Source: Coccinella septempunctata (lineage: Eukaryota > Arthropoda > Insecta > Coleoptera > Coccinellidae). From it: a stretch of DNA of 64,000 bases. Each line of letters opens with the position of its first letter. The stretch's first letter is position 1. Of the stretch, positions 35,555 to 46,900 are shown in pieces. The notes beneath the pieces were generated by a model. It ran no database searches. It was given only the letters and a program-made list of their open reading frames with translations, and was not told where the DNA came from. Both the position numbers and the translations under genes were made by a program. The stretch is from contig NC_058196.1 of NCBI RefSeq assembly GCF_907165205.1, forward strand, positions 24,656,501 to 24,720,500, written 5' to 3'.

Positions 35555-36892
35555 TTCAATGCGTTACCATAGAAATGAACAATAACTCATTAGAAGTGAC
35601 AGTGTGAAGTTTGAGGTCAAAAAAGTAAACCAGAGTTACGCAATAAATTAAAAAGAAGAAGATGTCCACCGAAATTGTGAGAATCGAAAAATTGGAATAT
35701 CGAGCCATCATCAAGTACCTGCATTTAAAAGGGTTAAGAGCATAGACTTATTACCCCTATGTCTATGGTTAAGAGGCAAGCAGATTCACAAAGATATGCG
35801 TAATACCCTTGGTGATCAATGTCCTTCGTATGCGACCCTGAAAAATTGGACTGCAAACCTCAAAAGAAGTAAATTTTCCATTGAAGATGATGAACGATCT
35901 GGAAGGCCAGTTTCTGTGTCAGTCCCCGAAAATACCGATGCAGTTCATGACATTATTTTATCAGACCGTCGAATTGGGCTGAAACAGATAACTGAAGCAC
36001 TGAATATTTCATACGAACGCGTTCATCATATAGTTCAAGTCAATTTGGACATGAGAAAAATTGCTGCAAAATGGATCCCCAAATGTTTGAATGTTGACCA
36101 AAAGCGTGCAAGAGAAGAAGCATCGCGTTCGATCTGTGCTCGATTTGAAAACGATGTAGACTTCTTAAACCGAATTGTTACTATGGATGAGACTTGGGTA
36201 CATTTCTACGATCCAGAAACAAAGCAACAATAGATGGAATGGCGACGCTCTGGTTCTCCAAGACCTAAGAAGTTTCGTGTCCCAAAAATCTGCTGGAAAA
36301 GTTCTTGCTTCAGTTTTTTGGGATTGCCATGGAGTAATCATGATTGATTTTTTGGATAAGGGTAGAACAATAACCGGAGAATACTATTCGACATTACTGA
36401 CGACTCTACGGGAAAAAATTTAAGAGAAAAGGCGCGGAAAGCTTTACAAAGGTGTTTTGATTTTGCAGGACAGAGCCTCTGCATACAAATCTCATTTCCT
36501 GAAACTTTTTAGGGTTTTCACTCCCAGAATAAATTTCAATCGATACACAAATCTCATGTTGCCATGCAAAAAATTCGTGATTTAGGGTTTGAATTACTAG
36601 AACATCCCCCTTATTCATCAGATTTGGCTCCATCCGACAATCATCTCTTTCCTCAACTGAAAAAAAGTTTAAAAGGTCGTAAATTTTCTTCCAACGAGAA
36701 GGTAATAAAAACTGTGGAGGTGTGGTTTGCAGAGCAAGAAGAAACATTCTTTTCGAAAAATCTAGAGACGTTGCAGGTTCGCTGTAATAAATGTATCCAC
36801 ATAAGAGGAGAATATGTTGAGTAATAAAATATTTTGACATTGAAATTTTGTTTCGTTCTATAGTAGGCTAAGAATTTTTCAATATATCCTCG
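35555..36892 (+). mobile_element. Mariner element, copy 4 (nearly full length, left terminus missing)
   Basis: Similarity starts at the GCGTTACCATAG block of the 5' leader and runs to the intact right end CAATATATCCTCG with TA at 36893. The left inverted repeat itself is absent. Two small foreign insertions are inside: a 27-bp palindrome with an 8-bp duplication at 35741-35767 and a 51-bp R2-family fragment with an 11-bp duplication at 36496-36546. Confidence 0.88.
35661..36824 (+). pseudogene. Mariner DD34D transposase, interrupted
   Basis: Native start at the ATG near 35661 (MSTEIVRIEKLEYRAIIKYL), broken by the 27-bp insertion. The main frame 35796-36233 holds the complete helix-turn-helix part (SGRPVSVSVPENTDAVHDII, then YERVHHIVQ) and TMDETWVHFYDPETKQQ, and stops at a TAG in place of a Ser codon. 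36175-36423 continues one frame away and 36564-36824 gives HKSHV-AMQKIRDLGFELLEHP and PYSSDLAPSD. The second catalytic block is disrupted by the 51-bp insertion (QDRASAYKS in place of QDNAPAHKS). Dead. Confidence 0.87.
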
Positions 36893-36944
36893 TATATTCC
36901 GAAATTCATTTCGTTCCATAGAACCGTTTGTAAGATAGAACTAA

Positions 36945-37090
36945 AAATAACATTTTTTTAATGGTTTTTTCAACCACCACTATCTTTCAAACCGAGCCAA
37001 TTCGGAAAAAATGGTAGAGGAAATGGAGTTTCTTCAGACTTCAAGAACCTACTCTTAAAATATTTGTGCAAGTCAAAGACCAAAGACTTG
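36945..37090 (-). repeat. Dispersed repeat family R1, copy 5
   Basis: Reads AGCCAATTCGGAAAAAATGG, TTCAAGAACCTACTCTTAAA and TTTGTGCAAGTCAAAGACC, the inverse of the 3695 copy. Confidence 0.6.
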
Positions 37091-37907
37091 CCCTGTAAGA
37101 TAGTTTTAAAACGAAAAATTGGAAAAATAAGTCCCTGGACGCTAAAGAGTTTTTGAAGTTAACATTGACGCAGTATTGAAAGACTGTTTTTCCTACATGG
37201 GTACTTAGCTGCAAGGCAGAAGCCACCACCCACGAAACGAAAGGATTTTTTCACATGAAAAAAAGAGCATTTTCAATCGATCATAAAGTCGTCAAAAAAT
37301 TTCCGTTCAAAACTGAAAAACATCAATTTTCCGCTCGAATATTAAACAGATTATCTCTCGCTGATCGGAATTGAATTCCATCGGAACCCATTCGAACGTG
37401 TACCTATCGATTTTGTGCCACATCTGGGGCGTCGGAGTCAGAGACAACTGGTAATCCAGTTTCAAAGGGCCGACCAATCGAACAAGGGGCGAGGAACTGG
37501 AAAAAGGGTTTCCTCCTTTTCATCAATCAGCTGGTCTGGAAATAGGTAACTACGATCGGTAATTCAATAATTTAGTCCCTATAATAGAGCCGGTGGACAG
37601 GATTGATGGATGTGCAGGAAGATTGTCGACTCCATCAATTCTAAGCCACAATTCTGGGGTTTTCCGGGAGATGAATGAATTTTCTGGAAGTGGGAGAAAA
37701 TTCGAACATAATTAATGGAAATCTGATAAGAATTCGTCGTAATATGGATGTCGAGCAATCATTAGATACTGATAATCTGATAGGTTTCCAGGAATTTTCT
37801 ATATAGATCAATCTATAGAATCAAATCTTCATAAAGAACTATGAGTGTTACAGCATTTCTTCAACTAAAACGATTCACTCAGGTGAGACCTACCAAAGAG
37901 TTTGAAC
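37091..37907. other. No gene recognised
   Basis: Unique sequence between repeat R1 and the Tc1 end. No domain in any frame. Confidence 0.35.
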
Positions 37908-37909
37908 TA

Positions 37910-39055
37910 CACTGCGCAAAAAAATTAACGCACATTCTGAAAATCTCAATTTTAATGAAATTTAACTCTACATTGACTTTATAACTCATTTTTTATGTTC
38001 TCTCGGGAAGGTTTTGAACGAAACAAGACACATTAAATGGAGTTAAAATTCAGGATTTCACCGAATCTTATGTGAAAGAAGAGAAATGAACAATTTTCAA
38101 AATACTGAAATGCTGATAAGTGATTTAATACATGGTATTTCCACCCCTTGCGTTAATTATAGCTCGGCAACGACGGTTCATACTCGAAATGAGTGATCTT
38201 AAAATGTTCTGATCTAATCCTTCCCAGATTTCTCCGAGTTGGATTCCTAAGTCATTAAGAGTAGCTGGATGATTTTCTGAACTTCTCAGCCTTCTATTGA
38301 GGTTGTCCCAAACCTGCTCAATCGGATTAAGATCTGGACTTCCTGCTGGCCATTCCGTTCGAGAGACTTCAACCTCTTCAAGGTACTCCGGTACGATGCG
38401 CGCACGATGGGGTCTGGCATTATCGTCCATAAAAATGAAATTTTCACCAATGTATGGGGCAAATGGCACTATATAATCTTCAAGAATGTTCCTTATATAC
38501 TTATCAGCATTCATAGCTCCATTATCAACGACCACTAGTTCTGTGCGAGCAGTCAAAGATATTCCACCCCACACCATAATCGATCCTCCTCCGAAACCAG
38601 TAGTATTCAGGAAAATGCACTGAGCATATCTTTCATGTGGACGTCTGTATACAAGGGAACGTTGATCACAATGGTAAAGGCAGAATCTAGACTCATCTGT
38701 GAAGAGAACTCTTTCCCAATCGGCCTCTTCCCAATGGATATGCTCTCTCGCAAAATCCAAAAGCGCCCTTCGCTGGGCTGGGGTAAGATCTAGACCTCTT
38801 GCCGCGACACGAGGTCTTAAATCATATTCTCTGAGGCGATTTCTTATTGTCTGAGTGCTAATTTGCACCTCATGAGTTTTCTCAAGCTGAATTTGAAGGA
38901 GGCGAGCGGTTGCAACCCGTTGTCTCAACGAAGAAGTAACGTTCTTGAATGGCGGTTGTTACCCGTGGTCTACCCTGTCCTTGTCTTCGGACATTCATAC
39001 CTGTCTCCCTGAATCGCTGCAACATTCTGGACACACTTGTATGGGAAACTCCAAG
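37910..39055 (-). mobile_element. Tc1-like transposon, copy 2 (minus strand, 5' end lost)
   Basis: The 3' inverted repeat CACTGCGCAAAAAAATTAAC starts at 37910 after a TA at 37908. Similarity to copy 1 stops near 39055 inside the first helix-turn-helix (GFEVSHT region), so the 5' inverted repeat and promoter are gone. Confidence 0.9.
38125..38928 (-). pseudogene. Tc1-like DD34E transposase with an intact catalytic domain, N-terminus lost
   Basis: 267 codons are open from MRQRVATARLL to the normal C-terminus. All catalytic blocks are present in one frame: LFTDESRFCLYHC, NTTGFGGGSIMVWGGISL, FIFMDDNARPHRAR and WPAGSPDLNPIEQVWDNLNR, giving D, D and E. A one-base insertion near 38937 (relative to copy 1) separates this from the second HTH upstream, and the first HTH is cut off at 39055. 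The product, if made, would lack the end-binding domain. This copy shows what copy 1 encoded before its stop and frameshift. Confidence 0.9.
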
Positions 39056-41114
39056 CCAGACGAAGACAATGGCATATGTCCCATATTTCCTCTAATTCAC
39101 TACGCTGGCCTGCTTATTGCAAACAACATGCATGTAAGAATTAAGAAGGTGGGAGCAAGTTGCCATTTTGCCATCGTCAGGACAAATTAATGGAGAACGT
39201 TCCACCGAAGAAGAGCAGATGCTGACCATGCTGTCGATCTCATTTGACCTCGTCAGCTCGAATGAGACCTAAACCATGGTCTGCATCTCCTCTTTTTCTG
39301 TGGAACGAAGTCAGTAAAGAGTACCTACATATCAGTCTAATCTCTCACAGGTCTTCTCACTGAAAGAGTTAAAAAAGGGCCTTGTTCTGGCGTGGTCTAC
39401 TACTTCTAGGTCGTTTACGAGCAGTTCTTGTGCCAAAGTAATATGATAGTAAACGTGACATCGCACTTTGGCTAATAAATTGACAACATGCACTTGGGTT
39501 TGACCAACGTAAAGCATCCCAAGGGTTCTGCTAACTTCGACATCAAATGAAATTTGTCTCTAGATAATGAATATTCGAATTTCAATGGCGTAGAAACGTT
39601 TTATCTTTTTGAAAACGAAAAAAAGACTAGCCAGAAAATCGTTGAAATGTGCATTTCTCACATACATGGACCAAAAAATTGATTAAACTTGATTGAAACT
39701 TGCTTCCTATGTACTAAGACTAACTACTAGAGCCTATAATCGTTATAAATTTATGTAGGTAATTGAAAAGATATTCAGATGAAAATGTGCATCTTTAGAC
39801 AACAACAATGCCCTTAACTTTTAACGAGTTTATTTCTAAATGAACCGTATTTCACTTTACCACGCTCAGCAGAAAGGTAACAGTAGGTACTCGTTTTCAT
39901 AGAGAGAACAACGAATATTTTGCTGATCATCTTTCAGCTATTCAGCTAGCTGCTCTATCTTCCTGAAACACTGGAGAGACTACTACTCCCAGGAAAACCA
40001 GAAATGGATGAAGTTTTCATGAAATTAATACGAAACAGTGGAGCATATCTGTCATATCATACACCACAGCTTAAAACAAGAAATACTCGAGCATAATACC
40101 AGAGCTCTTAAAATTTCGAAAACTCCCCTGTGGCTTACCCCTTACTCATTTTTTTTCAACTAACAATATCTCTTTCCTAGTTTCTCATAACTCCCGAGAG
40201 CAAACATCCTGAATTTCCTTTCAATCAGCGGAGTCGAACATGCACATTAAAAATCGCATATATGGTTGAAACTAAATCCTATGCGAATTCCAGAATAAAT
40301 CAAAATGAAGTGAATAAATCAGGGTTTTCAAAGCCGACATATGCATGTAATATAACCTCAACAACGGGATGCAATACTCTTGCTTATCTAAATATATACA
40401 TCGCTTTCAGCGAAACCTTTTTTATTCCGAAAATAGTCAGTCTGGCCGCATCCAAGACACGGGCTGGATATATCGTTGAAAGCTGGCTATACGTCTGGAA
40501 TATCGGGATTATTCGCATTGTTCACTATGGATTCTAAATACTACTGGGAAGTATTGATCGGGGATTATCCGGAACTACAGGGTGTGCCAATGAGGTCGCA
40601 AGGTTTCCATGCTGGAAGCTACATTTGGAAAGTGATGGAGATATACCTAAAAATTCATTTGTACCCCTTAAAAGAAATCGAATAACACATTATAGACTTA
40701 CTGCTTTCACACTCTCCAGAGGAACATGATCTGACTTATCTCCGATTTTGAGGTATTAAAAGGGCTGTGTTGTAACGCTTTCCACATTTTCGAGCTTATG
40801 GTAGTTGTCGGATTTGTGCTGCTTCATAGCTCCCTGATATACGTCGGTTTCCTGATCCTATGCATTTGCGTAACGTCCTTGCAGACCTCTGCAGTACCGA
40901 CTTCTGCATTATCTGGCAGTCGAATTGAGGTGGATATCGGACGTGTGATGAAATGACAACAGTTTCTGATATATTCCAATCTCCATTGTCTCCTGATTTA
41001 TTTTTCCAAATCGCTGTATTTGGATATCTTTTTTGCTCCTCTGTCCAGAAGGTTATAGTTATAGTTTTGTAGGAGGGCTTCATTTCATTGCGATCTTAAG
41101 GTCTATTGTGTCCT
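39056..41114. other. No gene recognised
   Basis: Mixed composition. Frames at 39332-39517 (-), 40262-40537 (+) and 40796-41083 (-) have no domain I can name. A CAGGGTGTGCC word at about 40578 is unpaired. Confidence 0.35.
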
Positions 41115-41915
41115 TCAAGCACATATCAGCCTTGAGAATGAAACCCTAGAACAGGTCGAGCATTTCAAATACTTGGGAAGCTTCATAAATACTAGGGCTA
41201 ACCTAGACACGGAAATACGGCATCACGGGCATTGTGGAAGCTGAAGATCAGAGTGTTTCAAAATCACGACCTCAATCTAAAGACCAAGACAGCTGTTTAC
41301 AAAGCAGTCGTCCTCCCAACGCTTCTTTACGGAAGCGAAAGCTGGACGCCCTACAGGCGACATATTAAACAGCTTGAACAAACGCAACAACGTCATTTAA
41401 GACAGATAATACACATCAGCAGTTTCGAATGCAGAAGTCTTGCAACGCGTGAGTTGTTCAACAATTGTGACTCAAGTAACGAGGGCCCGACTCAGATGGA
41501 GCGGCCACATTCTTAGGATGCAAGACACAAGACTCCCCAAAATAGCTCTGTACGGCGAATTGACAGAGGGAGCCCGGAAACCAGGAGGCCAGTATAAGCG
41601 GTTTAAGGATACACTACATCAATCCCTAAAATCAATTAATGATAATCATAACTGGGAACAACTAGCGTTTGACAGGTCACAGTGGAGATCTGTGGTGCAC
41701 AGTTATAATGGAGACTCGAGAAGAATTCAGCGGCGGCCAGATCTGGTTGGTGACTATCCATTCCCGGATTGTGGAAGGATCTGTAGGTCACGGTTGGGTC
41801 ACTACAGTTACAGGAGGGCACACAGTCGCAATTAGCCCCAAGAAATTGTAAGTCTGTTATGTCTTTTTGTAGATTCATTCCCGGTAACGGGATACAGCAA
41901 TGAATGAATGAATGA
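41115..41915 (+). mobile_element. 3' end of a non-LTR retrotransposon (LINE family C), copy 1
   Basis: Two frames together give the C-terminal part of a LINE ORF2: LEQVEHFKYLGSFINTRANL, then VYKAVVLPTLLYGSESWTPY with RHIKQLEQTQQRHLRQI, then RARLRWSGHILRMQDTRLPK, GARKPGGQYKRFKDTLHQSL, WRSVVHSYNGDSR, and a CGRICRSRLGHYSYRRAH knuckle. The LLYGSE.W and GH..RM..RLPK strings are typical of the reverse transcriptase C-terminal region. The 3' end is a (TGAA)n microsatellite-like tail at 41900-41915. A frameshift lies near 41450-41500. A second copy is at 59970-60715. Confidence 0.82.
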
Positions 41916-42482
41916 GGATCTGTTCTCACAACTGCGTCATCTACAGCTTGTCCTCCAGCTCCAGAGTTATGAATTGCAGTATCTAAGCCCTCATTCCTAC
42001 AATAATTTCATTCTAATTGATTCGTATTTGTTCTCCCCTTTCACCAGACAACTGTGATCATCATTTATCTCTGAGCTTTTTTTGTAGATGGCTGTCCCAC
42101 CATTACACAAAGCTTAGCTCTTAGTTTCTTTAGGAAATTTGTGCTATATGTCGGTAAAAGCACCACGAAACTTTTTGCCACTGCAAGTACAGGAATGTTC
42201 CTTCACAGAGTTGCTCTATTTTGCACCTCCTATTAGTGGACCTCAGACATTGGTCTTCTCCAAGCGCACAGAAGGGTTCAGGTCCTGCCAGAGATGACAA
42301 TGATTTATTTTCGTCAAATTCATAGGCTTTTTGAATTCCTCCTTGTAATGTTATCGTTCATTTGGAATTATGTTGATTTCGTGTTCTTATTGTTTGATTT
42401 TTGAATGACCTTGCATTTTGACTTTCAATTTACTTCACTTGTTTCTATTTTTTACAGTTGTGTTTTTTTCAATACTTCAAAG
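41916..42482. other. No gene recognised (left flank of the Polinton)
   Basis: Host sequence up to the 6-bp target TTAGAG at 42483-42488. No domain in any frame. Confidence 0.4.
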
Positions 42483-42488
42483 TTAGAG
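42483..42488. repeat. Polinton target-site duplication, left
   Basis: TTAGAG, identical to 57891-57896 and directly abutting the AG of the terminal inverted repeat. Confidence 0.93.
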
Positions 42489-43372
42489 AGTAGGTAGACA
42501 GAGCAGATTCTCGACCACAATGGCGACTGAAGAGTAATCCGACAAAGTATGATTCGGAGTACTTGAACATTATTATGTGGTTGGATTATGAAATGTTATA
42601 CTGGTGTGTTATTAGATTGATTGATGAATATTTTTCAGAGTTAGATGAAAAAATCGTTGTTTAATTAAGGGTGGTGTCTCTGTGTGCGTGAAAGGAAGAA
42701 GCTATAAAGGTGGTCCATGATTTCGTATAATAGATAAAATTGGAAATGTTTCTTTGTTCCTTTGACAGAGGTTTTTTTTTTCTCATCTGTGGAGATGTTC
42801 CGAGAAAAACGTTTGGGTCTTTTATTGTTTAAATAAGGGTGTCTTTGCATGCCGGAAAAAAAGAGCAATAAAGATCGGCAATAATTCAGTATAATAGATG
42901 AGATTCCTTTGACAGGGTTTTTTTTCGTTATCTATGAGGATGTTTCGAGAAAACTATCAGTTTGGGTCTTTTATCATGAAATGACAATTATCTGAATTAA
43001 TGGTCACTCTTTTACTCCCCAATATACCTGTGGATTCTCACCGTAATAAAAATGTAAAGTTTACCCATTCGAAATAGTTTTGGTGCTATAGGTATTCGAA
43101 GATGTCAGTCTGCAGTCCGCCTCAGGTGATAAGAATGACAGGTTTACTCATTTCCTTTGTCCCAAAAATGGTACATTATGACCACTAATGGGGGCTGAAG
43201 GTTTATTGTGTTTAATGACAAAGGGCGGAGCTATCCCTTAATTCTTCTCGATACACCTGTCGAGTGGCGTTTCTCACCGTAATAAATAAAAGATTTAATT
43301 GGTCTTCAGTTCAGATTCGTTTGATGCAGATCTTTTATAACGAAAACAGTCTGGTTATTTTTTTGAATGGTA
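42489..43372. repeat. Polinton terminal inverted repeat, left (884 bp)
   Basis: Matches the reverse complement of 57007-57890 over its full 884 bp, ending at TTGAATGGTA. Inside are two diverged tandem copies of a unit of about 165 bp (42660-42830 and 42831-42980), both with AAGGGTG, TATAATAGAT, CCTTTGACAG and TTTGGGTCTTTTAT. A second motif TCTCACCGTAATAAA also occurs twice (about 43036 and 43270). The 67-codon frame at 42665-42868 occurs identically in the other repeat and is not a credible gene. Confidence 0.95.
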
Positions 43373-43409
43373 AGAAGGGCCATGATGGTGGGGAAAAAGG
43401 GTCGAGAAG

Positions 43410-43447
43410 AATATAAAAAGAATAGAACTGACATTCCAACATCAGTC
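43410..43447 (+). promoter_or_regulatory. TATA + TCAGT core promoter for the polymerase transcription unit
   Basis: TATAAAAAG starts at 43412 and an arthropod initiator TCAGT is at 43442, about 30 bases downstream. It sits just inside the inner edge of the left inverted repeat and points towards the ORF at 43667 and the polymerase. A likely intron in the 5' UTR follows at 43571-43629. Confidence 0.65.
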
Positions 43448-43570
43448 TTCAATTCTCAGTTGCTCTGACTTTGATGAAAAAAGAAATATCACAGAGTTTG
43501 TTGCAGTCCATAGAGTAATAAGAAATTGTTTTTCTTCAGTGAATTTGTGTTACGAATCTCATTTTCCAAT

Positions 43571-43629
43571 GTAAGTATTCAAACTTTGTAGCGATGGAAA
43601 TATTCTTAAATATTTGAAATTTATTTCAG
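43571..43629 (+). other. Probable 5' UTR intron
   Basis: CAAT|GTAAGTATTC donor at 43571 and a TTTATTTCAG acceptor ending at 43629 define a 59-bp intron, a normal insect size. It ends 37 bases before the first ATG of the polymerase unit. Confidence 0.5.
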
Positions 43630-43666
43630 CATAAAATAAAAAAAAAAAACAATAATAATTATAACA

Positions 43667-43975
43667 ATGGATCTGACAAAAATTAACCAGTGTGGTTCAC
43701 TTTCACAGCACCAGAAACCAATTGCATCACTTAAGGATTTGATAGTGGGTGAAGTCCATCGAATAATTGATGCAAAATTACTGAAGACTAGATTCGGGGA
43801 ATCTATTCTCTTGGAGTTGGAAGAAAAGTGTATATTTCTACCGAAACGTGCAAACGACCATCTGAAGCAAGTCATAAAGGAATTCAGTGGAGCTGGGTTT
43901 GGAATCAAATTCCTTGGGGTGAAGGAAATACCGAAATATAAACCAGTTCAACTCTTTGAGATTGTCCAATTGTGA
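43667..43975 (+). CDS. Small Polinton protein upstream of polymerase B
   Basis: 102 residues from the ATG at 43667 to TGA at 43973-43975. The middle reads SLKDLIVGEVHRIIDAKLLK then GESILLELEEKCIFLPKRA, a beta-rich pattern (IxxAxxxxTRFG, LELEE, IFLPKR) that resembles a small ORF often found just before the polymerase in insect Polintons and looks OB-fold-like; a role in binding single-stranded DNA is only inference. The stop codon is two bases before the polymerase ATG (TGA-AG-ATG), so both are probably read from one mRNA, by reinitiation or leaky scanning. It is the first ORF after the TATA promoter at 43412. Confidence 0.7.
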   Translation: MDLTKINQCGSLSQHQKPIASLKDLIVGEVHRIIDAKLLKTRFGESILLELEEKCIFLPKRANDHLKQVIKEFSGAGFGIKFLGVKEIPKYKPVQLFEIVQL

Positions 43976-43977
43976 AG

Positions 43978-46900
43978 ATGGAGGTATGTAATATTGATTT
44001 ATTCCATAATGCAATGAATCTTCTGTTTCACGAAAATGACATCATGATTAGAAAAAAATGGATCAATTTGATTAACAAACATATTCGTTTATTGAAAAAT
44101 TTAATGAAAAATACTCATCACGGACAAAAATTCAGCATTCAATCTGCCATTTGCCATTTGAAAAGATACAAAATTCAACTCAAATCCTTTGATGCGCATA
44201 GAGGTGAGGGAATAAGAAGCGTAAGAAGTAATCGGGTGAAATGGGAGGATGTTCAATCAGCATTTGAATCAAGAATAAGAACTGGGGTTATAATCAATTT
44301 GAAGCATACGGTCGTTGAAGAATTTCTCGATGATGCATTTCATCTTTTCAAATATAGAATTAGAAATGTAATAAGCAGTATTGGAATTGTTAAAGTGAAT
44401 TTAGTATTTTGCGGACAATTCATTAAAAAAAGTGGTGATGAAGAGCTACTCGATTTCAAATATTTCCCTACACAAAATGCAACAATTGATGGGGGAACAG
44501 ATTTAAACGATTGGTTTGAAAGAAATGCTTTAAACATAATCAAACAAAAACTTGAAGAATTTCAAGAGAAAGAGAGTGGTTTTGCTCTTCAATCAATTGT
44601 TTCATTAGAAGTCAATATGAATAAGGTGGAAATGGGTAATGGAGGTAGTTCATTCATCAATCTTCCTGAAAAAATTGCGGCCAAAAAAGCATGCATTAAT
44701 ATCAAAAACAATGATCAATGTTGTTTTTTGTGGAGTATTACTGCATGCTTACATCCAGCATCTTCCCACTCTGATCGAGTGTCATCATATCCCCACCCAA
44801 GCACTATTTTTAATTGTGATGGTATAGATTTTCCTATAAAACTTAAAGATATAGAGAGGTTTGAAATGTTGAATAATGTTTCAGTGAATGTTTTCTCACT
44901 GCAAATGGTTAAAAATGATGATTTCATTGTAGTTCCATCTCGTATCTGCAAATCCAAAATTCCACAAAGACATGCCAATTTACTTCTAATTCAGAATATA
45001 TATAACCATATTGATGATGGGAAAAATGCTCCTATTGATGCCAAAATAGAATATCATTATGTGTATATTAAGAACTTGTCGAGGTTAGTGTCGAAACAAC
45101 TTAGTAAGTCTAAAAAAAATAAGTTCATATGCGATCAATGTCTTAATTATTTCACTACAGAAGAAAAACTAGGGAAACATATCGAATTGTGCTCGAATCA
45201 TGAGCCATGTCACATACAGTTTCCAGAAAAGTCTCATGTTAGTTTTACAAATTACAGATACAAACAGAGAAGTCCTTTTGTAATGTATTGTGACTTTGAG
45301 TCATATTTGAAACCAATCAATGATATAAATTTGAGTTGTTTAAAGTATCAAGAACACAAACCTATCAGCGCTGGTTTTTATTTGAAAAGTTCTTATGAGG
45401 ACATTGTACCGTCATATTATGAGAGCTATACTGGGGTTGATTGCATGGAATGGTTCTCGAATAAATTGTGTGAGATTGCAGATAGGTTATGCAAAATAAT
45501 TAATGATGTGAAACCCATAAACTCAACTGGTTCACATAGTCGAGTTGTATGCCATATATGTGAGAAAACATTCAAAGCGGATGATAAAATAGTCATGGAC
45601 CATGATCACTTTACTGGAGTGTGCCGCGGGTGGGCTCACAATAGTTGTAATCTCAATTTCAAAAAGTCTTTTATCATACCAGTAGTTTTCCATAATCTAG
45701 GTGGATATGACGCACATTTTCTTATAAAGGAGATTGCAAAACAGGGCCGCGTTTCTCTTCTACCATTAAATAAAGAAAAATATATTAGTTTTACGAAATA
45801 TGATGAAAATACTCAAATACAATTCAGGTTCATTGACAGTTTACGTTTTCTCAACAGTTCGCTAGAGAATTTAGCCTCATATCTTTCATTGAATCAGTTT
45901 ATTGAATTGAAAAAACAATTTTTCGACTATAATGATGATGCATTCAAACTTTTGACTAAAAAAGGTGTGTTTCCCTATGACTATATTAGTAGTGTTGATA
46001 AATTGAATGATACATGTCTACCGTCCATTGAGAAATTCTACAACAAATTGAATTATGAAGAGATAAGTGATGAACAATATCTACACGCTCAACTAATATG
46101 GTCCACATTCAATTGTCAATCATTGAAAGATTATATGATGTTATATCTTAAAACTGATATTATGCTTTTAGCCGATGTATTTGAACAATTCCGCAATAGC
46201 TGTATAAAAGAGTATGAATTAGATCCTATTCATTTTTACACCCTTCCGGGTTATACCTTTCAATGTATGCTTAAAACAACAAAAATCAAATTAGAAATCA
46301 TTAAAGATATTGACATATTACTATTCATAGAAAACGGTATAAGAGGTGGAATAAGTCAGTGTTCAAACAGATACTCTACGGCTAATAACAAATATATGGG
46401 GCCAAAATTCGATGTTAATGAACCTGAAAAGTATTTACTCTACTTAGATGTGAATAACTTATATGGTTGGGCTATGAGTCAGTTTTTGCCATATGGGGGA
46501 TTCAAGTGGACAGACACAAATATAGATATTACACAAATACCTGATGATGCTCCCGAGGGATATATTTTAGAGGTTGATTTGGAATATCCCGCCGAAATAC
46601 ACGACAAGCACAAAGACTTGCCATTCTGTGCGGAATCACGTATCCCACCTGGATCAAAGTTCCCTAAATTATTAACTACCCTTTATCATAAAAAAAATTA
46701 TATCGTGCATTATAGGACGTTGAAACAAGCCTTGAGTCATGGACTTGTTTTGAAAAAAGTCCATAGAGTTCTTCAATTCAAACAATCTGCCTGGCTCAAA
46801 ATGTATATTGACAAAAATACACATTTGAGGCAGACAGCAAAAAACAATTTTGAAAAAAATCTTTTCAAATTAATGGTTAATGCTGTGTATGGGAAAACGA

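Noticed and set aside
42665..42868. 67-aa frame inside the left TIR, identical in the right TIR at 57511-57714
   Set aside because: Its exact duplication follows from the inverted repeats; there is no domain and it spans the diverged internal units, so it is not a credible gene.
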